64,000 nucleotides of DNA. Origin: Pseudomonas resinovorans NBRC 106553. Lineage in GTDB: Bacteria; Pseudomonadota; Gammaproteobacteria; Pseudomonadales; Pseudomonadaceae. Both the position numbers and the translations under genes were made by a program. Every line of letters begins with the position of its first letter. Positions within the stretch are counted from its first letter, which is position 1. The stretch is from assembly GCF_000412695.1 (NCBI RefSeq), contig NC_021499.1:3472001-3536000 (forward strand), in the 5' to 3' direction. The notes below the pieces were generated by a model. That model was not told where the DNA came from. It searched no databases and worked only from the letters and a program-made list of their open reading frames with translations. This document shows, in pieces, positions 7,639-18,444 of the stretch.

Positions 7639-10086
7639 TCAGGCGTGTGTCTGCCAGTCCGGCGTGGGTGCGCAGGCAGTGGCCAGTGCCAGGCAGGAGG
7701 CACCACCGATCAGTTGGCCGAGTAGCTGCCGCAGGGCTTCAGGCGACGCGCCGGCCAAGGCCTGGCGCAATTGTCCTTGATAGTCGGCTGGCAGGCCGGC
7801 TTGCCGGTCGAACCAGCATTGCCGGGCATAGGTAGCGAAGCTTGCGCCTTGCCGCGCCAGTTGCGCGTCGAGCGACCGCACCAGCGCCTGTTGTGGCGCT
7901 TGCCCCATCAGCCGCCGCTGCTGGATCTGCAGGAAGTCCTGCAGATGGCCAAGCAGGCCGGCCACGGATTCACGGGGCGACTGCACGGCGAACAGCAGGC
8001 CGCGCCGAGCACCCACCTGGCGAAAGCCGCAGGCCAGGGCGTAGCCCAATTGCAGCTCCCCACGCAGACGCAGGTGGAAGGCCGGCTCCAGCCACGCGGC
8101 CAGCAGCCGCATGGCGGCCTCGGTGTCGGCGCTGATGGCATCCAGCGGATAAAACAGCAGCAGCGCCGCCTCGCCCTCTACAGGCAGATGCCGCCAGCTA
8201 CGCCCGCCCTGCCCAGCCGGCGCCCGACTGGCCGCCGGCAGGCCCGGTAGTTCGAGATCCAGCCCCACATCGCCGACGCCCAGGCCGTGCCAGCGCGATT
8301 GCCACCAGAAGCGCGCCAGGGCTTCCGGGTCCAGCACCGCCGGCGCCTGGGGATCGCCCCCCCATGAGTCGGGCAGGCGCGCCAGCAGTTGGCGGATGGG
8401 CAGCTCGCCCGCTTCGCGCAACAGTGCGTCCTGTCTCAGCCGTGGCCCCTGGGCCAGCGCCCGGAGCGGCGGCGTCTGAAGAATGGGCAGCAGATCGGCA
8501 AAGACCTGACGCAGCGCCCCGCTCGGTCCCAGCAGTTCCAGCGCCAGGGAGCCCTGCTGCGCCTCGATCCTGCCCGCCACTCCGGCCTGGGCCGCAGCTC
8601 CCAGCGTGGGGCGCAACGCCCGCTGCAGACCGTCGGCCAGCCCAAGGGGCAACCCATTGGCTCCGGGGCTCCAGTGCAGGAACAGCGCGCCCTGTTGCGG
8701 CGCATCCGCCAACCCCGGCCGCAGCGGCACCAGAGAGGCCTGGGGTGCGGGCACAGGCAAAGGATCCAGGTAACGATTGGCCGGCGGCAACCGCCAGCTC
8801 GCAACGGACGTGGCAACCGGGGAATCCTTCAGGACCGCCAGATGCAGGGGAAAGCCCGCTGACTCCAGGTTGGCGGCGCCGTCGGCCGGGCCGGTTTCCA
8901 GGCGAATCAACCGTTCGGGACGCAATTGTTCCAACAGCGCCAGCAGATCGTCGGGAGTCGACAGGCCCGGCGCTTGTGCGAGCTCCAGGGGTTCCAGCGC
9001 GGCGAACTGGCGCTGCAGCAACGCCAATCGCCCATCCCAGGCATCCTGCCAGGGCGCACCGCGCCGCATGAACGCCAGCCAGGCCAGCACCTCCGTCTCC
9101 AGCTGCGCGCCATCCGCTCCGGCCACCCGTTCACAGTCCACCACTACCAGGGCCTGACCCGCATGGGCGTAGTTCAGGCGCAGCCGCAGTCCATCACTGA
9201 GGTCGAGGTAACCCAGGCGCGACTGCAGGCCGCCGGGCGCCGGGTCGGCCATCAGGCTGTCGAGCAAATGCACCGCCGCCTCCAGCCCCTCGCCCTGCCC
9301 ATCGAGGACGAAGGCCAACTGGACCCTTGCGGCGCCTGCCGGCAGGCCCAGCCGCAACCGCCTCGCCCGCAGAGGCAACATGGCCGGTGGTGGCGTTTGG
9401 GTCCGCCGTGGGCCTGCCACGCCCGCTTCGCCGAAGCGCCGCGCCATTTCCAGCAGGGCCTGTTCGGACTGCGGCGCCACCAGGGTCAGACACATCCGGC
9501 CCGGCTGGTAGTGCTCGCGGTGAAAGCGCCGCAACGCCGGCTCCAGCGCCGACGATTCCAGCGCCAGGCTGGCGGCATTGCCGGCATGGAAGTCCGCCAG
9601 TGGGTGCCCCGGCGCCAGGGCCCAGGCCAGGGCGGCTTCGCAGAGGGTCTGTGGGTCCCGAGCACGGGCGCTGTATTCGGCTTGCAGCACCTCACGCTCG
9701 CGCCACAAGGCGGCTGTTTCCAGCAAGGGGTTGGCGAGCATGTCCATGAGCCGCGCCAGGGCCGCCGCCAGTTCGGGGGCCGGGACTTCGCAGAAGAACC
9801 GCGTGCTGCGGGCCCGCGTACTGGCATTGACCCGGCCGCCCAGGCGCTGGACGAAGGGGATCAGGCCCTGCTCGGGGGAGAAGTCACGGCTGCCAAGGAA
9901 AACCAGGTGCTCGAGGAAGTGCGCGAGTCCCGGAAAATCGACCGGTTCGTCGTGGCTGCCGCCAGCCACCTCCACCAAGGCTGCCCCCAGGTTCGAGTTC
10001 GGGCGGCACAGCAAGCGCAGCCGCAGGCCGTTGGCCAGCTGCAGGTCCGGCGACTGCGGCTCGGGTAGCGCGATGGGGCTGGACAT
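7639..10086 (-). CDS. pqqF: PqqF, M16 zinc peptidase for PQQ precursor processing
   Basis: An 815-residue insulinase-family (M16) peptidase. The inverted zinc motif HFLEH lies at residues 56-60 (zinc ligands H56 and H60, catalytic E59), in GLAHFLEHLVFLGSRDF. A conserved acidic helix follows at about 130-140. The C-terminal half is a degenerate M16 repeat, as usual for PqqF. The enzyme trims the modified PqqA peptide so that the linked Glu-Tyr core can become pyrroloquinoline quinone. No pqqABCDE genes are in the window; in P. aeruginosa pqqF is also separate (PA1973). ATG 10086 is preferred because it gives the family's usual N-terminus; a TTG 15 bases upstream is possible. No strong ribosome-binding site is visible for either start. 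Confidence 0.9.
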   Translation of the reverse strand: MSSPIALPEPQSPDLQLANGLRLRLLCRPNSNLGAALVEVAGGSHDEPVDFPGLAHFLEHLVFLGSRDFSPEQGLIPFVQRLGGRVNASTRARSTRFFCEVPAPELAAALARLMDMLANPLLETAALWREREVLQAEYSARARDPQTLCEAALAWALAPGHPLADFHAGNAASLALESSALEPALRRFHREHYQPGRMCLTLVAPQSEQALLEMARRFGEAGVAGPRRTQTPPPAMLPLRARRLRLGLPAGAARVQLAFVLDGQGEGLEAAVHLLDSLMADPAPGGLQSRLGYLDLSDGLRLRLNYAHAGQALVVVDCERVAGADGAQLETEVLAWLAFMRRGAPWQDAWDGRLALLQRQFAALEPLELAQAPGLSTPDDLLALLEQLRPERLIRLETGPADGAANLESAGFPLHLAVLKDSPVATSVASWRLPPANRYLDPLPVPAPQASLVPLRPGLADAPQQGALFLHWSPGANGLPLGLADGLQRALRPTLGAAAQAGVAGRIEAQQGSLALELLGPSGALRQVFADLLPILQTPPLRALAQGPRLRQDALLREAGELPIRQLLARLPDSWGGDPQAPAVLDPEALARFWWQSRWHGLGVGDVGLDLELPGLPAASRAPAGQGGRSWRHLPVEGEAALLLFYPLDAISADTEAAMRLLAAWLEPAFHLRLRGELQLGYALACGFRQVGARRGLLFAVQSPRESVAGLLGHLQDFLQIQQRRLMGQAPQQALVRSLDAQLARQGASFATYARQCWFDRQAGLPADYQGQLRQALAGASPEALRQLLGQLIGGASCLALATACAPTPDWQTHA

Positions 10087-10326
10087 GGCGGTCGGACACA
10101 AGGGAAGTCACGGGTAGCTTCAGGCTCGACCAAAGCACAGGCAATGCTTCTTTGGGCTTAATCCATAGGTACCTGGGTGCTGTTCTTCGGCAGCATGGCT
10201 AATTTCCTACAAGCCAATCAGAGATTTGCCAGCACCAGGCATGGGCGTGACTCCATCGTGGCCGAAGGCATCTCAACCCGATAATGGCTCAATGCCACAT
10301 GGACTGATGGCCCAACCGGAGCACTC

Positions 10327-10653
10327 ATGGATCAGCCCCCACAACAACAAATGCCGCAAAGCGAAATCGCCCTGCTGGCCAATATCCTGGCCCTCACTAC
10401 CCGCAACATGACGACCATCACCACCCTGCTGGCGCAGGTCACCGCCAACCTGGCCACCACCACCGACAGCAAGCTGCAGACCGCCTCGGCCGGCCTGCTG
10501 GACCGGGTGACGGACCTCAGCCACGACCTCGAACTGCAGTGGGATCTGATCCAGTCCCTGGACCGATTCTGCCCCCTGCTCGCCCGCACACCACCGGCCA
10601 GGACTTCCCTGGTCACCGAGATAAACATCAGCCAGTTGCCACAAAGCCACTGA
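10327..10653 (+). CDS. Small hypothetical protein (108 aa)
   Basis: ATG 10327 sits behind CCGGAGCACTC, a good ribosome-binding site. The 108-residue product starts with a Gln/Pro-rich stretch (MDQPPQQQMPQSE), then a Thr/Leu-rich amphipathic helix region (LALTTRNMTTITTLLAQVTANLATTTDSKLQTASAGLLDRV) that could form a coiled coil. It has no signal peptide, membrane segment or metal motif. I do not recognise the family. An overlapping 213-codon frame on the other strand lacks a comparable ribosome-binding site, so I favour this one. Confidence 0.55.
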   Translation: MDQPPQQQMPQSEIALLANILALTTRNMTTITTLLAQVTANLATTTDSKLQTASAGLLDRVTDLSHDLELQWDLIQSLDRFCPLLARTPPARTSLVTEINISQLPQSH

Positions 10654-11062
10654 AATGGCTTGATCTTTGCCAGGCGATCCATTAGGGTCGCCTCCGTTAG
10701 TACCAAGTTGTAAGTCAATCCGGCCCTCCGATCCCTCGCTCATTCGACTCCGAACGAGCCACGCCAAAGGGACATGGCCACCCCCGCCGCCTAGAAGACA
10801 GCAGCTCCCGCCCCTGAAGAGCGATGCAGCAAAGCTGTCATGAACGCACGGTAGATTGACCAGGACTGCCAGCCAGGCCCAGACCCTTGCCCGGCGCAGC
10901 ACCTGGCATCCCATGTACCAGCTGCCAGAGCTTGATCCCGATTGGGGAACTTCATGCCGGCACCCTAGCTCCGATAAGGATCATCCGACCAGAGCCCATT
11001 GCTCGGCGGATTCGGAGCCATTGTCTGGCGGTCCATGACCGCAAAACGAAGGAAGCAATACG
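10654..11062. other. 409-bp gap without a convincing gene
   Basis: Only short frames without ribosome-binding sites are present, for example 10856-11038. GAAGGAAG at the right edge serves the next gene. I see no clear promoter, hairpin or repeat here. Confidence 0.5.
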
Positions 11063-11287
11063 ATGACCATCCATCATCAAGCCCAAGCTGCAATCAGCAC
11101 CCTGACCCGCGCATTTGCGCCGTTCACCTGCCATATCACCGCCGCTCGCAACGGCAACTTCAGCTTCACCATCGTCAACGAATTTGGTGTAGCCCGTCAC
11201 AGCGAGCGCTTGTACCCGGAACACTATGGCGACGCCGATCATCTGAAGAATGTGATCGACCGGGCACAAAAAGCCCTGACCTGCTGA
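11063..11287 (+). CDS. Small hypothetical protein (74 aa)
   Basis: ATG 11063 is preceded by GAAGGAAGCAATACG, a clear ribosome-binding site, and the gene is closed by a strong intrinsic terminator. The product is soluble and mixed alpha/beta (TCHITAARNGNFSFTIVNEFGVARHSERLYPEHYGDADHLKNVIDRAQKAL). It resembles the compact pattern of many short conserved Pseudomonas proteins of unknown function. No catalytic or metal-binding motif is evident. It lies between the unknown 10327 gene and gcsR on the same strand, but its own terminator suggests a separate transcript. Confidence 0.65.
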   Translation: MTIHHQAQAAISTLTRAFAPFTCHITAARNGNFSFTIVNEFGVARHSERLYPEHYGDADHLKNVIDRAQKALTC

Positions 11288-11304
11288 TGCGGTCGCAAAC
11301 GAAG

Positions 11305-11328
11305 AGCCCCGCCAATGCGGGGCTTTTT
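11305..11328 (+). terminator. Intrinsic terminator
   Basis: An 8-bp perfect stem AGCCCCGC/GCGGGGCT with loop CAAT is followed by a T run. It lies 18 bases after the stop of the 74-residue protein gene. Confidence 0.9.
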
Positions 11329-11487
11329 CATGGACGACGGAAAACGCGCCTGGCCGATTTGGCCCCATTCCCCCTCCTTGGCACTCGCCCTGGCGCAGCA
11401 GGCCCGACTGCATCAGCGACGGACTGTTACCCAAAGACGACAGACCGGGCATAATTCGCCCCTTCACATCGCCAGCCCAGCGTTTCC

Positions 11488-13011
11488 ATGCGAATTCACG
11501 TCACCTTCATCGACCGCGTCGGCATCACCCAGGAGGTCCTGGCCCTGCTCGGCGGCCGCAACCTCAACCTGGACGCGGTGGAAATGGTGCCGCCCAACGT
11601 CTACATCGACGCGCCCACCCTCAGCCCGGACGTGCTCGATGAACTGCGCGAAGCCTTGCACGCCGTGCATGGCGTGCAGGAAGTGACGGTGGTCGACATC
11701 CTTCCCGGCCAGCGTCGGCGCCTGCAGCTGGACGCGCTGCTGGCCGCCATGAGCGATCCGGTGCTGGCGGTGGATGGCGAGGGCCGCATCCTGCTGGCCA
11801 ACCCGGCGCTGATCGCCCTCTACGGCGCCGAGCCCGAAGGCCGCCCCTTGGCCCAGCTGTTCGGCGACGACAGCCTGCACAAGGCGCTGCTGGCACAAGG
11901 CTTCCGCCTTCCCCTGCGGGAAATCACCCTCAAGGGCCAGGCCCTGCTGCTGGACGCCGCGCCCATCACCGAGGGCGACCACCTGACCGGCGCCTTGCTG
12001 ACCCTTTACCCGCCCAACCGTATCGGCGAACGCCTCTCGGCCATGCACCACGACCATGCCGCCGAAGGCTTCGACGCCTTGCTGGGCGACTCGGCGGCCA
12101 TGGCGACCCTCAAGGGCCGCGCCCAACGCGTGGCATCCCTGGATGCGCCGCTGCTGATCCGTGGCGAGACCGGCACCGGCAAGGAACTGGTGGCCCGTGC
12201 CTGCCATGCCGCAAGCACCCGCCGCAACCAGCCGTTCCTGGCCCTGAACTGCGCGGCGCTGCCGGAAAACCTCGCCGAGAGCGAACTGTTCGGCTACGCC
12301 CCCGGCGCCTTTACCGGCGCCCAGCGCGGCGGCAAGCCGGGCCTGCTGGAGCTGGCCCACCAGGGCACGGTGTTCCTCGACGAGATTGGCGAGATGTCGC
12401 CCTACCTGCAGGCCAAGCTGCTGCGTTTCCTCAGCGACGGCAGCTTCCGCCGGGTGGGCGGCGACCGCGAGATCAAGGTGGACGTGCGCATCCTCAGCGC
12501 CACCCACCGCAACCTGGACAAGATGGTCAGCGAAGGCACCTTCCGCGAAGACCTCTTCTACCGCCTCAACGTGCTCAACCTTGAAGTGCCGCCCCTGCGC
12601 GAGCGCGGCCAGGACATCCTGCTGCTGGCCCGCTTCTTCATGCAGCAAGCCTGCACCCAGATCCAGCGCCCCGCCTGCCGCCTGGCACCCGGCACCTTCC
12701 AGGCACTGCTGGGCAACCGCTGGCCGGGCAACGTGCGCCAGCTGCAGAACGTGATCTTCCGCGCCGCCGCCATCTGCGAGAGCAGCCTGGTGGAGATCGG
12801 TGACCTGGATATCGCCGGCACGGCCGTGGCACGGGAAAGCGACGGCGAGGTGAACAGCCTGGAAGAGGCCGTGGAGAACTTCGAGCGCGCCCTGCTGGAA
12901 AAGCTCTTCGCCACCTACCCCTCGACCCGTCAGTTGGCCGCGCGCCTGCAGACCTCCCATACCGCCATCGCCCATCGACTGCGCAAGTACGGCATTCCGG
13001 GAAAATCCTGA
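11488..13011 (+). CDS. gcsR: GcsR, TyrR-like sigma-54 activator of glycine cleavage genes
   Basis: A 507-residue enhancer-binding protein. An N-terminal ACT domain (about 1-75, MRIHVTFIDRVGITQEVLALL) and a PAS domain (about 77-190) precede the AAA+ module. Walker A GETGTGKE is near residue 226, the sigma-54 contact loop GAFTGA at about 273-278 and Walker B VFLDEIGEM near 295. A C-terminal Fis-type HTH covers about 475-505 (TRQLAARLQTSHTAIAHRLRKYG). TyrR of E. coli lacks a working GAFTGA, so this one is a true sigma-54 activator. It corresponds to P. aeruginosa GcsR (PA2449), a glycine-responsive activator of the glycine cleavage operon. That operon lies directly downstream behind matching operators and a sigma-54 promoter. 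Confidence 0.93.
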   Translation: MRIHVTFIDRVGITQEVLALLGGRNLNLDAVEMVPPNVYIDAPTLSPDVLDELREALHAVHGVQEVTVVDILPGQRRRLQLDALLAAMSDPVLAVDGEGRILLANPALIALYGAEPEGRPLAQLFGDDSLHKALLAQGFRLPLREITLKGQALLLDAAPITEGDHLTGALLTLYPPNRIGERLSAMHHDHAAEGFDALLGDSAAMATLKGRAQRVASLDAPLLIRGETGTGKELVARACHAASTRRNQPFLALNCAALPENLAESELFGYAPGAFTGAQRGGKPGLLELAHQGTVFLDEIGEMSPYLQAKLLRFLSDGSFRRVGGDREIKVDVRILSATHRNLDKMVSEGTFREDLFYRLNVLNLEVPPLRERGQDILLLARFFMQQACTQIQRPACRLAPGTFQALLGNRWPGNVRQLQNVIFRAAAICESSLVEIGDLDIAGTAVARESDGEVNSLEEAVENFERALLEKLFATYPSTRQLAARLQTSHTAIAHRLRKYGIPGKS

Positions 13012-13102
13012 GCCGTACCCGCTTCATTCAAAGCTGATATTTCTTCTAGATATCTTTCATATCCACTTGAATATTAACGATATTATAAAAAGCATGTGAA
13101 AT

Positions 13103-13204
13103 CGTAGGATGGGTCGGCCGGCGTTCCGCGAGCCTGCGATACCCATCGGTCGAGGTGATGGGTATCGCTTCGCTCAAGCGGAACGCCGCCCGCCACATCC
13201 TACG
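13103..13204. repeat. REP-like inverted repeat
   Basis: CGTAGGATG at the left pairs with CATCCTACG at the right; inner arms GATACCCATC and GATGGGTATC also pair. It lies between gcsR and the AT-rich gcv control region and may stop gcsR transcripts. Confidence 0.8.
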
Positions 13205-13309
13205 AACGGCTCGCGGGTCGCCGCCCGACCAGTCAAAATTAACGTAATTTCTCTAAAATCTATTTATCTTGTTGTTTTATAACTATTAAAAGATAAGCCA
13301 GAGTACATC

Positions 13310-13327
13310 CGTATCGATTTCGCTACA
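13310..13327. promoter_or_regulatory. GcsR-like operator 1
   Basis: CGTATCGATTTCGCTACA. Read on the other strand it is TGTAGCG-N4-CGATACG, with the geometry of the GcsR site as I remember it (TGTAACG-N4-CGTTCCG). It lies about 165 bases upstream of the sigma-54 promoter. Confidence 0.75.
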
Positions 13328-13328
13328 G

Positions 13329-13346
13329 CGTAACGATTCCGCAACA
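13329..13346. promoter_or_regulatory. GcsR-like operator 2
   Basis: CGTAACGATTCCGCAACA, starting one base after operator 1 ends, so the two are in tandem on nearly the same helical face arrangement. Other strand: TGTTGCG-N4-CGTTACG. Confidence 0.75.
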
Positions 13347-13409
13347 ATCCCCCAGAACCCGCACCACGATGGGCCCCGGAGCAATTCGCCGGCAAAGCGG
13401 CCATCGCCC

Positions 13410-13427
13410 CGTAGCGATATCGCTACA
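13410..13427. promoter_or_regulatory. GcsR-like operator 3
   Basis: CGTAGCGATATCGCTACA contains the perfect 16-bp palindrome GTAGCGATATCGCTAC. It lies 63 bases after operator 2 and 65 bases before the sigma-54 promoter. Confidence 0.75.
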
Positions 13428-13492
13428 GAAAACATTATCCAAGTCATCATAAAGATCGCTCAAAACCTTGAATAACAAGGATTTCAGCGTTC

Positions 13493-13508
13493 TGGCACTG
13501 CCCTTGCT
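13493..13508 (+). promoter_or_regulatory. Sigma-54 promoter of the gcv operon
   Basis: TGGCAC-TGCCC-TTGCT matches the -24/-12 consensus TGGCAC-N5-TTGCW throughout. It lies 92 bases before the gcvH start and downstream of three GcsR-like sites. Confidence 0.92.
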
Positions 13509-13600
13509 AAAAGGCGGGCAACAGCGCGCGGCAATGACCACGTGCGGGGCTAAGCGCCTGGCAGAAGAAACAGGCGCGAAATACGAGTTGAGGACTGAAG

Positions 13601-13978
13601 ATGAGCGAATTGCGTTTCACCGCCGACCACGAATGGCTGCGCCTTGAACAAGACGGTTCCGTCACCGTCGGCATTACCGAGTACGCGCAGGACGCGCTGG
13701 GTGATGTGGTCTTCGTTCAACTCCCGGAACTGCAGACCTACGCCAAGGGCGAAGAAGTCGCCGTGCTGGAATCGGTGAAGGCCGCCAGCAACATCGTCAT
13801 GCCGCTGGATGGCGAAGTGCTCGAAGTGAACCAGGCCCTGGCCGACAGCCCCGAGCTGGTCAACGAAGAACCCCTGGGCAAGGGCTGGTTCTTCCGCATG
13901 CAGCTGGCCGACGCCGGCATCCTCGACAGCCTGCTCGACCGTGCCGGCTACGAAAACCTGCTGAAAGCCAACGGCTGA
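13601..13978 (+). CDS. gcvH: Glycine cleavage system H protein
   Basis: A 125-residue lipoyl carrier. The lipoylation site is K60 in VAVLESVKAASNI, and the N-terminus (ELRFTADHEWLRLEQDGSVTVGITEYAQDALGD) is typical of the family. The lipoyl arm shuttles the aminomethyl group from GcvP to GcvT and is then reoxidised by lipoamide dehydrogenase, which is not encoded here. It is the first gene of the operon, 9 bases before gcvP, under a sigma-54 promoter. P. aeruginosa has two gcvH copies; this corresponds to the GcsR-controlled set (gcvH2). Confidence 0.97.
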   Translation: MSELRFTADHEWLRLEQDGSVTVGITEYAQDALGDVVFVQLPELQTYAKGEEVAVLESVKAASNIVMPLDGEVLEVNQALADSPELVNEEPLGKGWFFRMQLADAGILDSLLDRAGYENLLKANG

Positions 13979-13987
13979 GGAACGCCC

Positions 13988-16852
13988 ATGAGCATCGAAA
14001 CCCCGGCCCTGGCCACCACCAATGAATTCATCGCCCGCCACATCGGCCCGCGCGCAGTCGACACCCAGGCCATGCTGCAGCTGCTCGGCTTCGACGACAT
14101 CGAAGCCCTGAGCGCCGCCGTCATCCCCGACAGCATCAAGGGCACCAGCGTGCTCGACCTGCCGGCTGGCCAGGGCGAGGCCCAGGCCCTGGCCGACATC
14201 AAGGCCATCGCCGCGAAGAACCAGCTGTTCAAGAGCCACATCGGCCAGGGCTACTACCCCTGCCACACCCCCAGCCCGATCCTGCGCAACCTGCTGGAAA
14301 ACCCGGCCTGGTACACCGCCTACACCCCCTACCAGCCGGAAATCTCCCAGGGCCGCCTCGAAGCCCTGCTGAACTTCCAGACCCTGGTCAGCGACCTCGC
14401 CGGCCTGCCGGTGGCCAACGCCTCCCTGCTCGACGAAGGCACCGCCGCCGCCGAAGCCATGACCTTCTGCAAACGCCTGTCGAAGAACAAGGCCAGCAAC
14501 ACCTTCTTCGCCTCCCAGCACTGCCACCCGCAGACCCTCGACGTGCTGGTGACCCGCGCCGAGCCCCTGGGGATCGAGGTGGTGATCGGTGACGAGCGCG
14601 AGATCAGCGACGCCGGCGCCTACTTCGGCGCCTTGCTGCAATACCCGGCCGCCAACGGCGACATCTTCGACTACCGCGCGCTGGTGGAGCGCTTCCACGC
14701 CGCAGGCGCCCTGGTGGCCGTGGCCGCCGACCTGCTGGCCCTGCCCCTGCTGACCCCGCCCGGCGAGTTCGGCGCCGACGTCGCCCTGGGCAGCGCCCAG
14801 CGCTTCGGCGTGCCGCTGGGCTTCGGCGGCCCGCACGCGGCCTACTTCGCCACTCGCGACACCTTCAAGCGCGACATGCCCGGCCGTCTGGTCGGCGTGT
14901 CCATCGACCGCCACGGCAAGCCGGCCCTGCGCCTGGCCATGCAGACCCGCGAACAGCACATCCGCCGCGAGAAGGCCACCAGCAACATCTGCACCGCCCA
15001 GGTGCTGCTGGCCAACATCGCCAGCATGTACGCCGTCTACCACGGCCCCCAGGGCCTGACCCGCATCGCCAACCGCGTGCACCAGCTGACCGCCATCCTG
15101 GCTGCCGGCCTGACCCAGCTGGGCCTCGCCGTGGAGCAGGAAAGCTTCTTCGACACCCTGACCCTGGCCACCGGCAGCAAGACCGCCGACCTGCACGCCC
15201 AGGCCCGCGCCGCACGCATCAACCTGCGGGAAGTGGACGCCGAGCGCCTCGGCCTGTCCCTCGACGAGACCACCACCCAGGCCGACGTCGAGCAACTCTG
15301 GGCGATCTTCGCCGACGGCCAGGCCCTGCCGGCCTTCGCCACACTCGCCGCCCGCGTCGCCAGCCGCCTGCCGGCCGCCCTGCTGCGCCAGTCGGCGATC
15401 CTCGAGCACCCGGTGTTCAACCGCTACCACTCGGAAACCGAGCTGATGCGCTACCTGCGCAAGCTCGCCGACAAGGACCTGGCGCTGGACCGCAGCATGA
15501 TCCCGCTGGGCTCCTGCACCATGAAGCTGAACGCCGCCAGCGAGATGATCCCGGTGACCTGGGCCGAGTTCGGCGCCCTGCACCCCTTCGCGCCGGCCGA
15601 GCAGTCCCAGGGCTACCTGGAGCTGACCCGCGAGCTGGAAGCCATGCTCTGCCAGGCCACCGGCTATGACGCCGTGTCCCTGCAGCCCAACGCCGGCTCC
15701 CAGGGCGAGTACGCCGGCCTGCTGGCCATCCGCGCCTACCACCAGAGCCGCGGCGACGACCAGCGCGACATCTGCCTGATCCCGCAATCGGCCCATGGCA
15801 CCAACCCGGCCACCGCCAGCATGGTCGGCATGCGCGTGGTGGTGACCGCCTGCGACGCCCGCGGCAACGTCGACATCGCCGACCTCAAGGCCAAGGCCGA
15901 GGAGCACAAGGACCGCCTCGCCGCGATCATGATCACCTACCCGTCCACCCACGGCGTGTTCGAGGAAGGCATCCGCGAGATCTGCGAGATCATCCACGCC
16001 AACGGCGGCCAGGTGTACATCGACGGCGCCAACATGAACGCCATGGTCGGCCTCTGCGCCCCGGGCCAGTTCGGCGGCGACGTGTCCCACCTGAACCTGC
16101 ACAAGACCTTCTGCATCCCCCACGGCGGCGGCGGCCCGGGCGTCGGCCCGATCGGCGTGAAGGCCCACCTGGCGCCCTTCCTGCCGGGCCACGGCCAGTT
16201 GGAGCGCAAGCAAGGCGCGGTCAGCGCCGCGCCCTTCGGCAGCGCCAGCATCCTGCCGATCACCTGGATGTACATCCGCATGATGGGCGGCGAAGGCCTG
16301 CGCCGCGCCACCCAGATGGCGATCCTCAACGCCAACTACATCGCCCGCCGCCTGGAAGAGCACTACCCGGTGCTCTACACCGGCAGCAACGGCCTGGTGG
16401 CCCACGAGTGCATCCTCGACGTGCGCCCGCTCAAGGAGAGCAGCGGCATCAGCGTCGACGACGTGGCCAAGCGCCTGATCGACTACGGCTTCCACGCCCC
16501 GACCATGTCCTTCCCGGTACCCGGCACCCTGATGATCGAGCCCACCGAGAGCGAGTCGAAGGAAGAGCTGGACCGCTTCTGCGACGCCATGATCCGCATC
16601 CGCGAGGAAATCCGCGCGGTGGAGGACGGCGAGCTGGACAAGGACGACAACCCACTGAAGAACGCGCCGCACACCGCCGCCGAACTGGTGGGCGAGTGGA
16701 CCCACCGCTACAGCCGCGAACTGGCCGTGTACCCCAGCGCCAGCCTGATCGACGGCAAGTACTGGCCGCCGGTGGGCCGCGTGGACAACGTCTACGGCGA
16801 CCGCAACCTGGTCTGCGCCTGCCCGTCCATCGAGGCCTACCAGGACGCCTGA
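13988..16852 (+). CDS. gcvP: Glycine dehydrogenase (decarboxylating), P protein
   Basis: A 954-residue single-chain P protein of normal length. PLP is bound by K706 in [18 protein letters not shown]; the glycine-rich loop follows directly. N- and C-terminal halves are homologous, with motifs such as [38 protein letters not shown] and LGSCTMKLN. It decarboxylates glycine and passes the aminomethyl group to lipoyl-GcvH. It follows gcvH by 9 bases. The next gene, sdaA, is 154 bases away across a REP element, where glyA lies in the PAO1 operon. Confidence 0.97.
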   Translation: MSIETPALATTNEFIARHIGPRAVDTQAMLQLLGFDDIEALSAAVIPDSIKGTSVLDLPAGQGEAQALADIKAIAAKNQLFKSHIGQGYYPCHTPSPILRNLLENPAWYTAYTPYQPEISQGRLEALLNFQTLVSDLAGLPVANASLLDEGTAAAEAMTFCKRLSKNKASNTFFASQHCHPQTLDVLVTRAEPLGIEVVIGDEREISDAGAYFGALLQYPAANGDIFDYRALVERFHAAGALVAVAADLLALPLLTPPGEFGADVALGSAQRFGVPLGFGGPHAAYFATRDTFKRDMPGRLVGVSIDRHGKPALRLAMQTREQHIRREKATSNICTAQVLLANIASMYAVYHGPQGLTRIANRVHQLTAILAAGLTQLGLAVEQESFFDTLTLATGSKTADLHAQARAARINLREVDAERLGLSLDETTTQADVEQLWAIFADGQALPAFATLAARVASRLPAALLRQSAILEHPVFNRYHSETELMRYLRKLADKDLALDRSMIPLGSCTMKLNAASEMIPVTWAEFGALHPFAPAEQSQGYLELTRELEAMLCQATGYDAVSLQPNAGSQGEYAGLLAIRAYHQSRGDDQRDICLIPQSAHGTNPATASMVGMRVVVTACDARGNVDIADLKAKAEEHKDRLAAIMITYPSTHGVFEEGIREICEIIHANGGQVYIDGANMNAMVGLCAPGQFGGDVSHLNLHKTFCIPHGGGGPGVGPIGVKAHLAPFLPGHGQLERKQGAVSAAPFGSASILPITWMYIRMMGGEGLRRATQMAILNANYIARRLEEHYPVLYTGSNGLVAHECILDVRPLKESSGISVDDVAKRLIDYGFHAPTMSFPVPGTLMIEPTESESKEELDRFCDAMIRIREEIRAVEDGELDKDDNPLKNAPHTAAELVGEWTHRYSRELAVYPSASLIDGKYWPPVGRVDNVYGDRNLVCACPSIEAYQDA

Positions 16853-16863
16853 TGGCGTCCTTC

Positions 16864-16905
16864 CTGTGGGAGCGGGTTCATTCGCGAATGAATTCGCTCC
16901 TACAG
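16864..16905. repeat. REP-like hairpin between gcvP and sdaA
   Basis: CTGTGGGAGCGGGTTCATTCG pairs imperfectly with CGAATGAATTCGCTCCTACAG. Its position within the operon could attenuate transcription or stabilise the gcvHP part of the message. Confidence 0.8.
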
Positions 16906-17006
16906 GCGTTTGTTTCCAGGACGGCGGTCGGGCCTTTGGGCTCGATTCGCCGGGCTGTCTACGCTGATTAATAAGAAAGAGCCGAGCATCCGCTCAGGAG
17001 TGCGAC

Positions 17007-18383
<1,377 letters not shown>

Positions 18384-18444
18384 GTGCGTACCCGGCACCA
18401 CGGAACATCAATCGGTGCGCGCGGCGCACCTACAGGAAACCGGA

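Noticed and set aside
10856..11038. A 60-codon frame in the gap before the 74-residue protein gene
   Set aside because: No ribosome-binding site, no recognisable composition bias and no similarity pattern that I recognise.
13550..16705. A 1051-codon open frame antisense to gcvH and gcvP
   Set aside because: It is low-complexity (Gly, Ala, His, Gln rich), has no ribosome-binding site or domain, and reflects the absence of stop codons opposite high-GC genes.
16908..17006. A glyA remnant between gcvP and sdaA
   Set aside because: I read the gap in all frames and found only the REP and leader sequence, with no serine hydroxymethyltransferase motif.
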